Shown here one piece after another: positions 7,702 through 16,294 of a stretch of DNA of 64,000 nucleotides. The notes under the pieces were generated by a model. The model made no database searches and had not been told where the DNA came from. It saw nothing but the letters and a program-made list of their open reading frames with translations. Each line of letters starts with the position of its first letter. The stretch's first letter is position 1. The translations under genes were made by a program, and so were the position numbers. Origin of the DNA: Candidatus Bipolaricaulota bacterium (GTDB lineage: Bacteria; Bipolaricaulota; Bipolaricaulia; UBA7950; UBA9294); the NCBI GenBank assembly GCA_028277345.1, contig JANQGM010000035.1, forward strand, positions 1 to 64,000, written 5' to 3'.

Positions 7702-8874
7702 CTACACATTGAGGCCTTCGAACTTCTCCAAGATATCCCAAGGAACCTCAGGCATTGCGCTTTCATCAATTGCAAGAGCATCCTCTTTTCTGAATGCTAT
7801 CCAGCGAACTACATCCTCCCGACGATCCCCCATTAGTCTTTCAGCGCTTGCTTCCAATCGCGAGAACTGTTTCAGGGTTAGACGGCGCAGGTGATCGTGA
7901 TCGTTCACTTCCGCAAAACGGAGGATCTCCCAAAGAACATCCAGACCTATGTTGCTCGCAACAAGATCGTGCAAGTATTTGAGAGCGTAGTAGGCAAGAT
8001 CAAAACCAAGATAGCATCCAATCTCAACGAGCGAGAGTTCATCATCTGAACTCAACTGTTGTTTTCCGACAAGTGTGCGGATAGGCAAGGCTGCACTTAC
8101 CGTAGATGCAACAGCGTGCATAGTGGATAGGGGAAGCCCTCGATGAAGGGAACGCGGAATTCGACCAATTGCCGAGAGCAGTTCGCGACACACTGCGAAG
8201 CCATATCCGCGATCGGTATACCGCCGCAAATCATGGATGTCGGCTTCAAGCCTAGCGAAATCATCAACTTGGCGTCTATGTTCAAAAGCTCGAATTGCGT
8301 CAATTGCCAGAGCATCCAAGTATAGGCCAAGCTTGCTTTCCGCATCAAAAGGAGGAGTAACTGCCAAGAAATCGTATGCAATCCAGGATAGCTCAGGTCG
8401 AGAGAGTTCTTGCGCGATCCATTGCTTGTCGTGTATTTCAAGGTGAGTGGAGAGTTCTGATTCTGCCCGTCGCTGTAAGGCATGTCGTTTTCCTACTGGT
8501 ACATCCGCGGTGCAAAAGAAGTGAATCCGATCAACAGGCTTCCCCTTTTCAAGGATTGACTCCATGTCAGCTCTTACTTTGGATGAAATTGCTGTCTTTT
8601 GAATTGTGCACGCAAACACGATGCTTTCGCCGCTGCTGGTGGTATGAAAGAACGCCGATATGGATGACTGCGAATCGTAGACCTTGAAGGTCTCGAAATC
8701 TCTGCCCTGATCTCCTCCAGATGAAACAGGACCTGTCGCTGGAATGACATTCGAGCAGATGCAATTGCGTGCAAGTTGTCTGCAGATATGCTCGAACTCG
8801 TGATGCGCATTTCTGGGGGTCAATTGATCTAGCTGAAAACGTATCTGAGCTTCAAAATCGCGACGGCTTTCCAT
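7702..8874 (-). CDS. PD-(D/E)XK nuclease-like protein, possible defence protein
   Basis: A 390-residue protein in a stretch visibly richer in A+T than its neighbours. Residues 18-50 read LTPRNAHHEFEHICRQLAR and then PATGPVSSGGDQGRDFETF. GGDQGRDFE followed by VFACTIQKT resembles the D...(E/Q)xK arrangement of Mrr-like PD-(D/E)XK nucleases that form the N-terminus of many defence NTPases. The next portion (IHFFCTADVPVGKRHALQ, LEIHDKQWIAQELSRPELSWIAYDFL) also occurs in that context. The C-terminal half is helical and has no Walker motif, so no STAND or AAA module is visible. The start at 8874 has only GAGG one base upstream, so it is uncertain. It stands alone, convergent with the AOR operon. 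Foreign origin is my inference. Confidence 0.6.
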   Translation of the reverse strand: MESRRDFEAQIRFQLDQLTPRNAHHEFEHICRQLARNCICSNVIPATGPVSSGGDQGRDFETFKVYDSQSSISAFFHTTSSGESIVFACTIQKTAISSKVRADMESILEKGKPVDRIHFFCTADVPVGKRHALQRRAESELSTHLEIHDKQWIAQELSRPELSWIAYDFLAVTPPFDAESKLGLYLDALAIDAIRAFEHRRQVDDFARLEADIHDLRRYTDRGYGFAVCRELLSAIGRIPRSLHRGLPLSTMHAVASTVSAALPIRTLVGKQQLSSDDELSLVEIGCYLGFDLAYYALKYLHDLVASNIGLDVLWEILRFAEVNDHDHLRRLTLKQFSRLEASAERLMGDRREDVVRWIAFRKEDALAIDESAMPEVPWDILEKFEGLNV

Positions 8875-9002
8875 TCCTCAGTCTACGACGGCGGCTCTGC
8901 GTGTTCAATTGCCTTACTCCGTGCACGGCACAATCAAGACAGCAGGCGTCGTATGCGTCGCACTCCAAGTTTGGTTAACGAACAACAGCTTGCAGGGAGC
9001 TC

Positions 9003-9172
9003 TCATATCCTGTTCTCCAACGCTTCCCAGCGTGCATAAAGGACGTTGACGCGATCGGCAGTGAAATTGACATACCAAGGGAAGCTTGAATGTCCTCCAG
9101 AATCGCTTCGGTATGAAAACCGTCTCGTCCATAGCCTCCAAACTCTTCTTCTTCGCGATAGCTGAATCTGCA
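9003..9172 (-). pseudogene. Decayed 3' end of an ABC-F (uup-like) gene
   Basis: The reverse strand reads FSYREEEEF and later TEAILEDIQASL, matching LSYHEKKEL and [12 protein letters not shown] in the coiled-coil tail of the intact ABC-F gene at 10340-12142. After a frame change it reads VNVLYARWEALEN against [13 protein letters not shown], followed by TGA. No ATPase domain remains. The DNA is clearly diverged from the intact copy. The two tails flank the HEPN/MNT gene pair. Confidence 0.75.
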
Positions 9173-9273
9173 GTGCAGCTTATCTGAGGGTCGTTTCTTC
9201 CACGGCGATCAGTCTTCGATCATGGCTGCTCAATCTATGAAGCGCACTCCTGTGATGATTTTCTGTTTTCGTT

Positions 9274-9305
9274 CCCAAATCGGGTATAATCATTCCCGAT
9301 ATGGG
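9274..9305 (+). promoter_or_regulatory. Palindromic operator over the -10 box of the MNT/HEPN operon
   Basis: CCCAAATCGGG (9274-9284) and CCCGATATGGG (9295-9305) form an inverted repeat with ten of eleven positions matching. Between them lies a perfect -10 box, TATAAT, at 9285-9290. The right arm covers the ATG at 9301. Binding of a dimeric HTH protein here, most likely the product of the first gene, would block both promoter and start codon. Confidence 0.75.
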
Positions 9306-9909
9306 TATGATATTTGAGAAGGTGTCTTCTGGGCTTGCTGGAGCCCTCTTCTCTCCGGTGCAGCAGAAAGTCCTCGGTCTCTTGTTTGGTCAGCCGGGAC
9401 GTTCGTTCCAGAGCGCTGAACTTATCCGTCTTGCAAACAGTGGTACGGGTGCGGTACATCGTCAATTGCGGCGTCTGGAAGCGGCGGGCTGGGTCATTGT
9501 GTCACGTGTTGGTAATCAGAAATACTATCAAGCTAACGACGCCTGTCCGGCGTTTCAGGAACTGCGGGGATTGATCGCCAAGACGGTTGGATTGGTGGAG
9601 CCGATTCGCGCTGCGCTGCAGCCGCTATCCGGGCGTATCTCCGCTGCCTTTGTCTACGGTTCAATCGCCAGGGGCGAAGAAACGGCGGATAGTGACATCG
9701 ATCTGATGATTCTGTCGGACACTTTGGGATTGGCCGATCTCTATGCGATTTTGCAACAGGTGGAATCGTCTTTGGGGCGGTCGGTGAATCCGAACATTAT
9801 GACTCCGGAAGAATGGCGGAAACGACGAAAGGTTTCGGATTCGTTCGCGGCCCGGATCGTGAAGCAACCGCGCTTGTTCGTGATCGGAGACGAGCATGAC
9901 CTTGGCTGA
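9301..9909 (+). CDS. HTH-fused minimal nucleotidyltransferase (MNT) antitoxin
   Basis: A 202-residue protein with an N-terminal winged helix (about 15-85; LANSGTGAVHRQLRRLEAAG is the recognition region) and a C-terminal nucleotidyltransferase domain. The MNT catalytic signature GSx10DxD is complete: GSIARGEETADSDIDLMI, near residues 120-137. In HEPN/MNT systems the MNT protein AMPylates or otherwise neutralises the HEPN RNase toxin; here the HTH probably adds autoregulation through the palindrome at 9274-9305. The ATG at 9301 is ten bases after the -10 box with no ribosome binding site, so the mRNA is probably leaderless. It overlaps the HEPN gene by 14 bases. Confidence 0.85.
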   Translation: MGMIFEKVSSGLAGALFSPVQQKVLGLLFGQPGRSFQSAELIRLANSGTGAVHRQLRRLEAAGWVIVSRVGNQKYYQANDACPAFQELRGLIAKTVGLVEPIRAALQPLSGRISAAFVYGSIARGEETADSDIDLMILSDTLGLADLYAILQQVESSLGRSVNPNIMTPEEWRKRRKVSDSFAARIVKQPRLFVIGDEHDLG

Positions 9910-10336
9910 GTTGGAACGGTTAGTCGGACCTGGAGGTCTCAAGCGCCAGGCTCCTTCGAGAACCGAGTTCGAAGGATTGGTTCGTTCCGGAAAAGCACGC
10001 CTTGCCGATGCTGAGAACGAGAAGCTGTCCATCGAGAGTTGCTTCGATCTTGCCTACAACGCCGCGCATGCGCTCGCCCTGGCGGCCCTGCGGCGACTGG
10101 GCTATCGCTCATCCAATCGCTATCTCGTCTTCCAGGCGCTCGCTTACACGGCGGATCAGCCCGCTTCAGTCTGGCGTGTCTTGAGCAAATGCCATGAGAA
10201 ACGGAATCTCGCGGAGTACGAGGGGATGGTTGACATCGATGCGCAGTTGCTCGATGACCTTCTGCTGGCAGCCCGCGCTGTCTACGATACCGTGTCAGCT
10301 CTGGAGCCTCCGGAAGCCTATACCGAAAACAATTGA
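9896..10336 (+). CDS. HEPN-domain protein, toxin partner of the MNT protein
   Basis: A 146-residue all-helical protein overlapping the MNT gene by 14 bases. The middle segment SCFDLAYNAAHALALAALRRLGYR is typical of HEPN proteins that pair with MNT domains, and the Arg-Asn of KRNLAEYEG sits where the RNase motif Rx4-6H is expected. The His of the canonical motif is replaced by Tyr, as in some HEPN subfamilies, so RNase activity is not assured. Together with the upstream gene it forms a two-gene toxin-antitoxin cassette. Confidence 0.75.
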   Translation: MTLAELERLVGPGGLKRQAPSRTEFEGLVRSGKARLADAENEKLSIESCFDLAYNAAHALALAALRRLGYRSSNRYLVFQALAYTADQPASVWRVLSKCHEKRNLAEYEGMVDIDAQLLDDLLLAARAVYDTVSALEPPEAYTENN

Positions 10337-10339
10337 CGG

Positions 10340-12142
10340 TTAGTTGGCCTTGCCCTCCAATTCCTCCCATCGAGCGTAAAGCGCGTTGACGCAGTCTTGG
10401 GCGTTCTGCTGCTGTGCATGAAGCTCGACGAGTTTGACGTGATCGGCGGCGGCGTTAGCTTCGTCAAGGGCGGCCTGAATCTCATCGAGGACGGCTTCGG
10501 CATCGAGAATGGTTTCTTCCATGCCTTCCAGCTCTTTCTTCTCGTGGTAACTCAGTTTGGCGGGCTTGGGCTTGGGTTCCGGGGAAGCGGAAGCAGGAGC
10601 GGATTCTTCAGCCGGTTGTGTGGCTTGAGCGCGCCGATCGGCCTGCATCCATTGGGCGACGCTTCCGTAGTTGCCCCATGCGCCATCACCATGGAGGCCA
10701 ATCAGATCGGTGCACACCCGATCGAGCAAATGCCGGTCATGCGAGATCAGCACCACGGCGCCGGGAAACTCCAATAGCGCGCTTTCCAATACTTCGATGG
10801 AGCGGATATCGAGGTCGTTGGTCGGCTCGTCCAGCATCAAGACATCGGCGGGTTCTCGCATCATCATCGCCATCAGGACGCGGGCTTGCTCGCCGCCGGA
10901 CAACTCGCCGACTGGCATGGTCAGTTGTTCGGATCGGAAGCCGAACTGCTTGGCCCACGCGACCACATGCGTGGTGCGTCCCAGGAAGGACACCATGTCG
11001 CCCTGCGGCGCCAACGCGGTTCGCAAGCGTTCGCCAGGGTCGAGTTGGGAACGTTGCTGATCGAACACCGCGACGCGAAGATCAACGGCATGCTTGAGGC
11101 TTCCATCATCCGGTTCGAGCGCCTGGGCCAATACCTTGAGTAACGTTGTCTTGCCGCTGGCGTTGTTCCCGGCAATGCCAAGGCGCGTTCCTCGGCGGAC
11201 GTGTGCCTCAAGCTTGTCGAAAAGGAGGCTCCCCCCGAGCGACTTTGTGATGCCCTTGGCCGTGATCAGGTCCTTGGTACGGCGTCCGCTGGCATTGAAA
11301 TCCAACGTGACCTCATCGGTTCCACGTGCCCGCCGATTGGCTTCGGACAACTGCTCGATCTTCTTGTGCGCGGCTTCGATGCGATAGCCGGCTTTGCTCG
11401 ATCGAGCCTTGGGGCCTTGCCTCAGCCAGGCGACTTCGCGACGGACTTCGTTGGCCAAAGCGCGCCGCTCGTGATCGAGTTCGGAGAGATACGTTTCTCG
11501 CTTCTCCAGGAAGTCCGAGTAGCGGCCCGCGATGCTGAAGACGCCGTCAGGATAGCGGGGATCGATTTCCACGATACGATCGGTTACGCGTTCAAGGAAA
11601 TATCGATCGTGCGAGGTCAGGATGAATGAGAAGGAGACGCGTTCAAGAAACCGTTCCAGCCAGTCGATGCCTGCCAAATCGAGATGGTTAGTGGGCTCAT
11701 CCATGAGGATGAGATCGGGCTCGCGAACCAAGACGCACCCCAGAGCCAGACGCTTCTTCCATCCTCCGGACAGCGTACGGACGGACACCTCCGGATCCTC
11801 GAACCCGACACGTCGCAGCATTTTGCGAGCGCGCACATGGGGTTCGTGGGCTTCCAATGTCAGCCCTTCTAGCGCCGTAAGGATGGTGGATTCGGCGGTC
11901 GCATCGTTTTTGAAATGGTCGATCTGGGGGAGATAGACGATCTGCGCGTCATTGGCCCGATCGACCTGCCCGGCGTCCGGCGACTCCTCTCCGGCCAGGA
12001 TGCGGAGCAGGGTTGATTTGCCCGCGCCATTGGGACCGATGAGCCCCACGCGCTCATCCGGTTGAAAGGTGATGGAGAGGGCTTCGAACAGGTCATGCGA
12101 TCCATAGCTCTTGCTCAGGTCGCGTACGGATAGAATGGCCAT
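10340..12142 (-). CDS. uup: ABC-F ATPase, Uup type
   Basis: A soluble duplicated ABC ATPase of 600 residues without membrane segments, the hallmark of the ABC-F family that acts on ribosomes or, for Uup, on DNA and ribosome homeostasis. First domain: GPNGAGKST (about 37-45), [21 protein letters not shown]. Second domain: [31 protein letters not shown]. The linker contains the charged [18 protein letters not shown] arm. The C-terminal 75 residues form the coiled coil ([16 protein letters not shown] to YARWEELEG) that distinguishes Uup from EttA. It converges on the HEPN gene with only three bases between stop codons. Confidence 0.9.
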   Translation of the reverse strand: MAILSVRDLSKSYGSHDLFEALSITFQPDERVGLIGPNGAGKSTLLRILAGEESPDAGQVDRANDAQIVYLPQIDHFKNDATAESTILTALEGLTLEAHEPHVRARKMLRRVGFEDPEVSVRTLSGGWKKRLALGCVLVREPDLILMDEPTNHLDLAGIDWLERFLERVSFSFILTSHDRYFLERVTDRIVEIDPRYPDGVFSIAGRYSDFLEKRETYLSELDHERRALANEVRREVAWLRQGPKARSSKAGYRIEAAHKKIEQLSEANRRARGTDEVTLDFNASGRRTKDLITAKGITKSLGGSLLFDKLEAHVRRGTRLGIAGNNASGKTTLLKVLAQALEPDDGSLKHAVDLRVAVFDQQRSQLDPGERLRTALAPQGDMVSFLGRTTHVVAWAKQFGFRSEQLTMPVGELSGGEQARVLMAMMMREPADVLMLDEPTNDLDIRSIEVLESALLEFPGAVVLISHDRHLLDRVCTDLIGLHGDGAWGNYGSVAQWMQADRRAQATQPAEESAPASASPEPKPKPAKLSYHEKKELEGMEETILDAEAVLDEIQAALDEANAAADHVKLVELHAQQQNAQDCVNALYARWEELEGKAN

Positions 12143-12292
12143 TTCCCCTTACCCCCGGTGCAATGATCGCATATTCGCGGGGTGAGTCCAGCTCTGGTTC
12201 GGTTGAAACTACACGCCCTCTTCACAGGTTCTCGATGTTCCAGGCTATGATTCTGATTAGTCGAAATCCACAAATTGAGCAAAGGGGGCGAG

Positions 12293-12736
12293 ATGAGATC
12301 CGAAGCCAAGACGGTTGAGCAGTATCTGGACGAACTCCCCGATGATCGTCGTTGTGCCATTGAGGCGGTACGCAATACGATTTTGAAGAACCTGCCTCAG
12401 GGCTATGAGGAAGCGATGAACTGGGGCATGATTGCCTATCAGGTCCCCCTGGAAACCTATCCCGATACCTACAATGGTCAACCTCTGATGTATGCGGCGC
12501 TTGCCTCTCAGAAGAATCACATGGCCGTGTACCTCTCCGCCATCTATATGGATGAGGCCAAGAAGAACTGGTTCTATGAGGCTTACAAGGCGACGGGCAA
12601 GCGGTTGGATGTGGGGAAATCTTGCGTGCGATTCCGCAAGCTAGAGAATCTTCCGCTTGATCTGGTTGGAGAGGCCATCGGATTGATGGCACCCGATGAG
12701 TTCGTCGCAGGCGTCGAAGCGATTCGCGCCAGCTAG
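12293..12736 (+). CDS. DUF1801 (YdhG-like) protein
   Basis: A 147-residue cytosolic protein. TVEQYLDELPDDRRCAIEAV near the start and MNWGMIAYQVP in the first half are the DUF1801 signature, an SCP2-unrelated iron-chaperone-like fold of unknown reaction. The ending, GKSCVRFRKLENLPLDLV, also fits the family. ATG 12293 is preceded by a GGGGG run with good spacing. An in-frame TTG at 12275 is a poorer start. It is a single-gene unit. Confidence 0.8.
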   Translation: MRSEAKTVEQYLDELPDDRRCAIEAVRNTILKNLPQGYEEAMNWGMIAYQVPLETYPDTYNGQPLMYAALASQKNHMAVYLSAIYMDEAKKNWFYEAYKATGKRLDVGKSCVRFRKLENLPLDLVGEAIGLMAPDEFVAGVEAIRAS

Positions 12737-12768
12737 CACGCCTCGGCTCCTGAGCGGCGCGAACACGC

Positions 12769-13923
12769 CTACTTCAATGCTGCGTGGCCTCCGAAGGAAC
12801 GGGTGGGCGACAGGCCTTCGAGTACGATGCGATCGTCGTCCGTCAGGGCGTCTCGCACCAGACGATCCAATACCTCTCCCAGCCCCGGTCCCAGCATGAA
12901 TCCCTGACCGCACAACCCGATCGCCATCAGATAGCCTTCGACCTCCTTGGAGGGGCCGACAATCGGGGAGCCATCCGGCGTCATGGGATAGAGGCCGCGC
13001 CAGGTGCGGCGCACGCGCAGTTGCTGCAGACGTGGCATCAGCGTGACCATCCGCTTGGCGACCATCGGCAAGAACTGGGAGGTCTCTCGCGTGTCGAATC
13101 CCCAGATGCTCGGGCTTGGCGTAATGCAAAAGATGATTTGTCCGGTGGCGTGCTGGAAGAAGTAGTAGTTGGCCGAGCCCGGTCCGGGACTGATATCGAC
13201 GACCATCGGGTCGAGGAAATGGGCAACGGGCTCGGTGACGCCGCCTTCGTGCGAATCGGGTCGGACGGGATGCTCAAGCCCAACCATGCGCCCAACCTCA
13301 GCGGCCCAGGCTCCGGCTGCGTTGACGACGATGGGTGCTTCAAATCGTCCACGATTTGTCTGGACCGCGCGGATGCGGGCGCTGTCGGTTTCGAGGCCGG
13401 TCACTTCCGTTCGGAAGAGAAACTCCGCCCCCTCCTTGACGGCTTGTACATACAGGCCGTGTCCAAACCGCATGGGCGAGCAGTGTCCGTCGCCCGGCGA
13501 GAAGGTGCCGCCCAGCAAGCCTTCCGGCGCAAGGCTGGGAATCCGTTCTCTCAGGGCTTCGGCATCGTACCAGTCGATCCGAAGGCCGGACGCTTTCTGC
13601 GTCTCAAGCAAGTTCTTCAGGATCGCTTCCTCGCGAGCATGATGTGCGACAAAGGAGTATCCGCCGGTCTCCCACTCGATGGGCTGGCCATACGTCGCTT
13701 CCCATGTGGAGGCGATCTCCAGAGATCGAAGTCCGAGATGAATCTTGGCGGGTTCCGAATGGGTGGCGCGGATGCCGCCAATCGCGGCCTTGTTCGATCC
13801 TTGTCCCGCACTGGCCAGCTTGTCAACCACAAGCACACGCAGGCCCGACCGCGCCATCGCCCACGCCGCCGGCACTCCAACACTCCCCGCACCGACAACG
13901 ATCACATCGTAGGAGTGACTCAA
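12769..13923 (-). CDS. FAD-dependent amine/amino-acid oxidoreductase (DadA/SoxB-like)
   Basis: A 384-residue DAO-family flavoprotein with the N-terminal FAD site VIVVGAGSVGVPAAWAMARSG and the closing IGLCGQGFMLGPGLGEVL. HcnC, OoxB, sarcosine oxidase beta and D-amino acid dehydrogenase share this layout. With the multi-cofactor subunit encoded just upstream it would form an alpha/beta complex oxidising a secondary amine or imino acid such as proline, sarcosine or an opine, feeding electrons into FeS clusters. The start used is TTG 13923, because it gives the correct FAD-site N-terminus. A damaged second copy of this N-terminus lies just upstream. Confidence 0.85.
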   Translation of the reverse strand: MSHSYDVIVVGAGSVGVPAAWAMARSGLRVLVVDKLASAGQGSNKAAIGGIRATHSEPAKIHLGLRSLEIASTWEATYGQPIEWETGGYSFVAHHAREEAILKNLLETQKASGLRIDWYDAEALRERIPSLAPEGLLGGTFSPGDGHCSPMRFGHGLYVQAVKEGAEFLFRTEVTGLETDSARIRAVQTNRGRFEAPIVVNAAGAWAAEVGRMVGLEHPVRPDSHEGGVTEPVAHFLDPMVVDISPGPGSANYYFFQHATGQIIFCITPSPSIWGFDTRETSQFLPMVAKRMVTLMPRLQQLRVRRTWRGLYPMTPDGSPIVGPSKEVEGYLMAIGLCGQGFMLGPGLGEVLDRLVRDALTDDDRIVLEGLSPTRSFGGHAALK

Positions 13924-14062
13924 GATTGCACCTTCCCAACCAGAGAATTCTTCGAATTCTCTGACCGACTCGATACAGATTCACGGCGAGAGTCGGCACC
14001 TACTCCGACGATAATCACGTCGTAGGAATGACTCACGCTTGCACCTTTCCATCCAGAGAATG
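13892..14062 (-). repeat. Duplicated gene junction (about 60 bp, two diverged copies)
   Basis: About 60 bases around the junction of the two oxidoreductase genes occur twice: near 13999-14062 and again near 13892-13952. Each copy holds the last codons of the upstream gene (SLDGKVQA-stop versus SLVGKVQS-stop) followed by the first codons of the downstream gene (SHSYDVIIVG versus SHSYDVIVVG). The first start is GTG and its frame runs only about 38 codons before a TGA. By eye the copies are about 85% identical, so a tandem duplication has begun to decay. Confidence 0.85.
13941..13963. repeat. Perfect 10-bp inverted repeat
   Basis: CAGAGAATTC (13941-13950) and GAATTCTCTG (13954-13963) flank a three-base TTC loop. 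It lies between the two junction copies and is not followed by a T run on either strand. Confidence 0.8.
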
Positions 14063-16294
14063 CGGATCCGTCGGATTCACGTTTTCATCTGAATCCTGTG
14101 GGTTCGCAGAGGCGCCAGCAAGTGTGCCGAGCGCGACTTCGACGAACAGCGGGCGCGGCACGTTCTTCGTGACCGCTTCTTCGGGCACGCCGCACTCGCG
14201 AAACAGTCGAGCGATCAGTGTCTGGCACGTCTTGCCTCCGCATGCCCCCATCCCTGTCCGTGTCACCGTCTTGATCTCATTGATGTCGCGCATGCCGGAC
14301 TGAATGAGCGCCCGGATCTCACCCGCCGTGATCCGTTCGCATCGACAGACGATGTCTTCGTCCTCAAGCGGCCGGACGACATCGGGAAGCGGCTCGCCCA
14401 CCCAGGGCTCCTGAACCCGCAATCCGGCAATCCGCGCCGCCTTGTCGCGTGGCGCTTCGACGACGACGAGGACGGTCCGATCGTTGCTTGGCATGGCCGT
14501 GACACGAGCCACCCAAAACTCGCCGAGCAGATCGCCGTTCACGTCCATTGCGAGCGCCATCTGTCCCGGTTCAAGCGCCGAGTCGCCGAATTCAAACGGG
14601 ATCGTGACGTTCGCCATTTCAACGTTTTCGCGCGTATCCACGAGTGTGATGGCCAGGCCGGGGCAAATGCTGACGCATTTCGTGCAGCCGATGCACGCCT
14701 TCCCAACCTGATCGGCGATGTAGTCGGGCACGTTGCGGATATCGGCCTCATCAATGTGGATGAGGCCCTGCGGACACACGGACGTGCAGGGATTGCAGGG
14801 GATCTCTTGGGTGCAATGGAACACAGGAAACGCGAACCCATTAGAACTGGGTTCATCAGGAGTTGGACTTGCGCCCAACTCTCCGTCCGATCTGGCGTTG
14901 TCGTTCCGCGGAGTTTCGCGTTCGCGAAACGTCCGGTTGGCGCTGTCCTCCGTGGTTTGGATCGTGGGCGCTGTCCTGTCGATCGTCTTCCCGGGATGCG
15001 ATTTGAGGATGGCGGTCGTTCGCGCCCAGTCCTCGGGAATGGGAGCCGAGGTCCGCTTCATGTCCAGCGCAATCTGCCGCCCCGTGATCTTGCCCGAGAA
15101 GATGGCGGCGGACGCTTCGGCGATTTCATCCGCATCGCCAGCCGTATAGACGGGGACGCCAAAGCGGTTTGCCGCCTCGGTGAACTCGTCCACCGGGTCG
15201 AGCCCCACCGCGATGAGCACGGTGTCGCACGCATAGGTGCGCTCGGTACCTTCTACAGGTCGGAATCCCTCATCGATTTGCGAAATGGTGACCGACTCTA
15301 CGGCTTCGGCGCCATTGGCGGACAGCACGGTATGCGAGGTGTAGATGGGAACGCCCATGCGCGCCAACTTGTCGCGATGCACCTTGTACCCGCCGCATTG
15401 AGGCAGTGCTTCAACCAAGCCCACGACATCGATGCCTGCCTGAAGCGCATGGTAGCCAGCGATCAGGCCGACGTTTCCCCCGCCGACGATAAAGAGACGG
15501 TCCGCCGCCTTGACGAGATCGCGATTCACGAGCGTTTGGAAGGCGCCTGCGCCGTAAACGCCGGGCAGGGTGTTTCCCGGGAAAACGAGCGCCTTCTCTC
15601 TCGCGCCGGTCGCGGCCAGGAGCATCTGCGGGCGAATGCGAACATAGGCATCATCCCTGAGAACGCCGACGATGCCATCGCTGAATACGGCGAGCGCGGT
15701 GCTGTTCAGCCAGGTTCGGACAGTCGGCTTTTCGGAGACATCGCTAGCCAGACGAACGCCGATGTCGATGCCTCGCGTTCCGGCATGAACGGCATTGATC
15801 GACCCGAAGAACCGATGCGTCTGCAGGACGAGCTTCCCGCCTAGACGATCCTTGTCATCGATGAGCAACACATCCATGCCGTGCTCCGCGAGCTCAAGCG
15901 CTGCAGAGAGTCCGGCAGGGCCTCCGCCGATGATCAGGACCTCGACCTCCAGGGTTTCGATTTCTCCTGTGGGTGGAAGCGTCTGACGGTCAGGCAACGA
16001 TGGGAGCTCGGTCAATGGTTCGATGCGCATGCCGGGTTGCGCGGGCGTCATGCAGGCCTTGACCGGGATTCCGTCGGCCAGAACCATGCATTGAGAGCAC
16101 TGCCCATTGGCGCAGAAGATGCCCTGCGGTGAGCCGTCCTTTGGGTGCTTCCCGAAGGTTCGAAATCCCGCCGCGAAAAGGGCGGACGACAGCATCTCTC
16201 CCGGCAGGGCGCGAATGACCTGTCCTTGGAAAGTCAGGGGGAAGGTCGCTTCGCTCGATGGCGTGAGAATCGGATGTTCGTTGATGCGTGCCAT
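14033..16294 (-). CDS. Multi-cofactor oxidoreductase subunit (2Fe-2S, FAD/NAD, 2x4Fe-4S, BFD)
   Basis: A 753-residue fused electron-transfer protein. In order: an N-terminal 2Fe-2S domain with CANGQCSQCMVLADG and KACMTP (residues about 45-75); a pyridine-nucleotide-disulfide reductase core with FAD site IIGGGPAGLSAALELAEHG (about 120-140) and second nucleotide site VGGGNVGLIAGYHALQAG; a two-cluster ferredoxin with CTQEIPCNPCTSVCP and CIGCTKCVSICPG (about 510-570); and a C-terminal BFD-like 2Fe-2S domain with CRCE and GACGGKTC (about 650-700). Such proteins partner DAO-type flavoproteins in proline dehydrogenase, opine oxidase and HCN synthase complexes. An internal ferredoxin is less common and suits an anaerobe. 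Its ATG overlaps the stop of the regulator gene (TGATG). Confidence 0.88.
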   Translation of the reverse strand: MARINEHPILTPSSEATFPLTFQGQVIRALPGEMLSSALFAAGFRTFGKHPKDGSPQGIFCANGQCSQCMVLADGIPVKACMTPAQPGMRIEPLTELPSLPDRQTLPPTGEIETLEVEVLIIGGGPAGLSAALELAEHGMDVLLIDDKDRLGGKLVLQTHRFFGSINAVHAGTRGIDIGVRLASDVSEKPTVRTWLNSTALAVFSDGIVGVLRDDAYVRIRPQMLLAATGAREKALVFPGNTLPGVYGAGAFQTLVNRDLVKAADRLFIVGGGNVGLIAGYHALQAGIDVVGLVEALPQCGGYKVHRDKLARMGVPIYTSHTVLSANGAEAVESVTISQIDEGFRPVEGTERTYACDTVLIAVGLDPVDEFTEAANRFGVPVYTAGDADEIAEASAAIFSGKITGRQIALDMKRTSAPIPEDWARTTAILKSHPGKTIDRTAPTIQTTEDSANRTFRERETPRNDNARSDGELGASPTPDEPSSNGFAFPVFHCTQEIPCNPCTSVCPQGLIHIDEADIRNVPDYIADQVGKACIGCTKCVSICPGLAITLVDTRENVEMANVTIPFEFGDSALEPGQMALAMDVNGDLLGEFWVARVTAMPSNDRTVLVVVEAPRDKAARIAGLRVQEPWVGEPLPDVVRPLEDEDIVCRCERITAGEIRALIQSGMRDINEIKTVTRTGMGACGGKTCQTLIARLFRECGVPEEAVTKNVPRPLFVEVALGTLAGASANPQDSDENVNPTDPHSLDGKVQA

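Noticed and set aside
14756-15844. Long plus-strand frame opposite the multi-cofactor oxidoreductase
   Set aside because: It is a shadow of the minus-strand gene, whose domains are clear.
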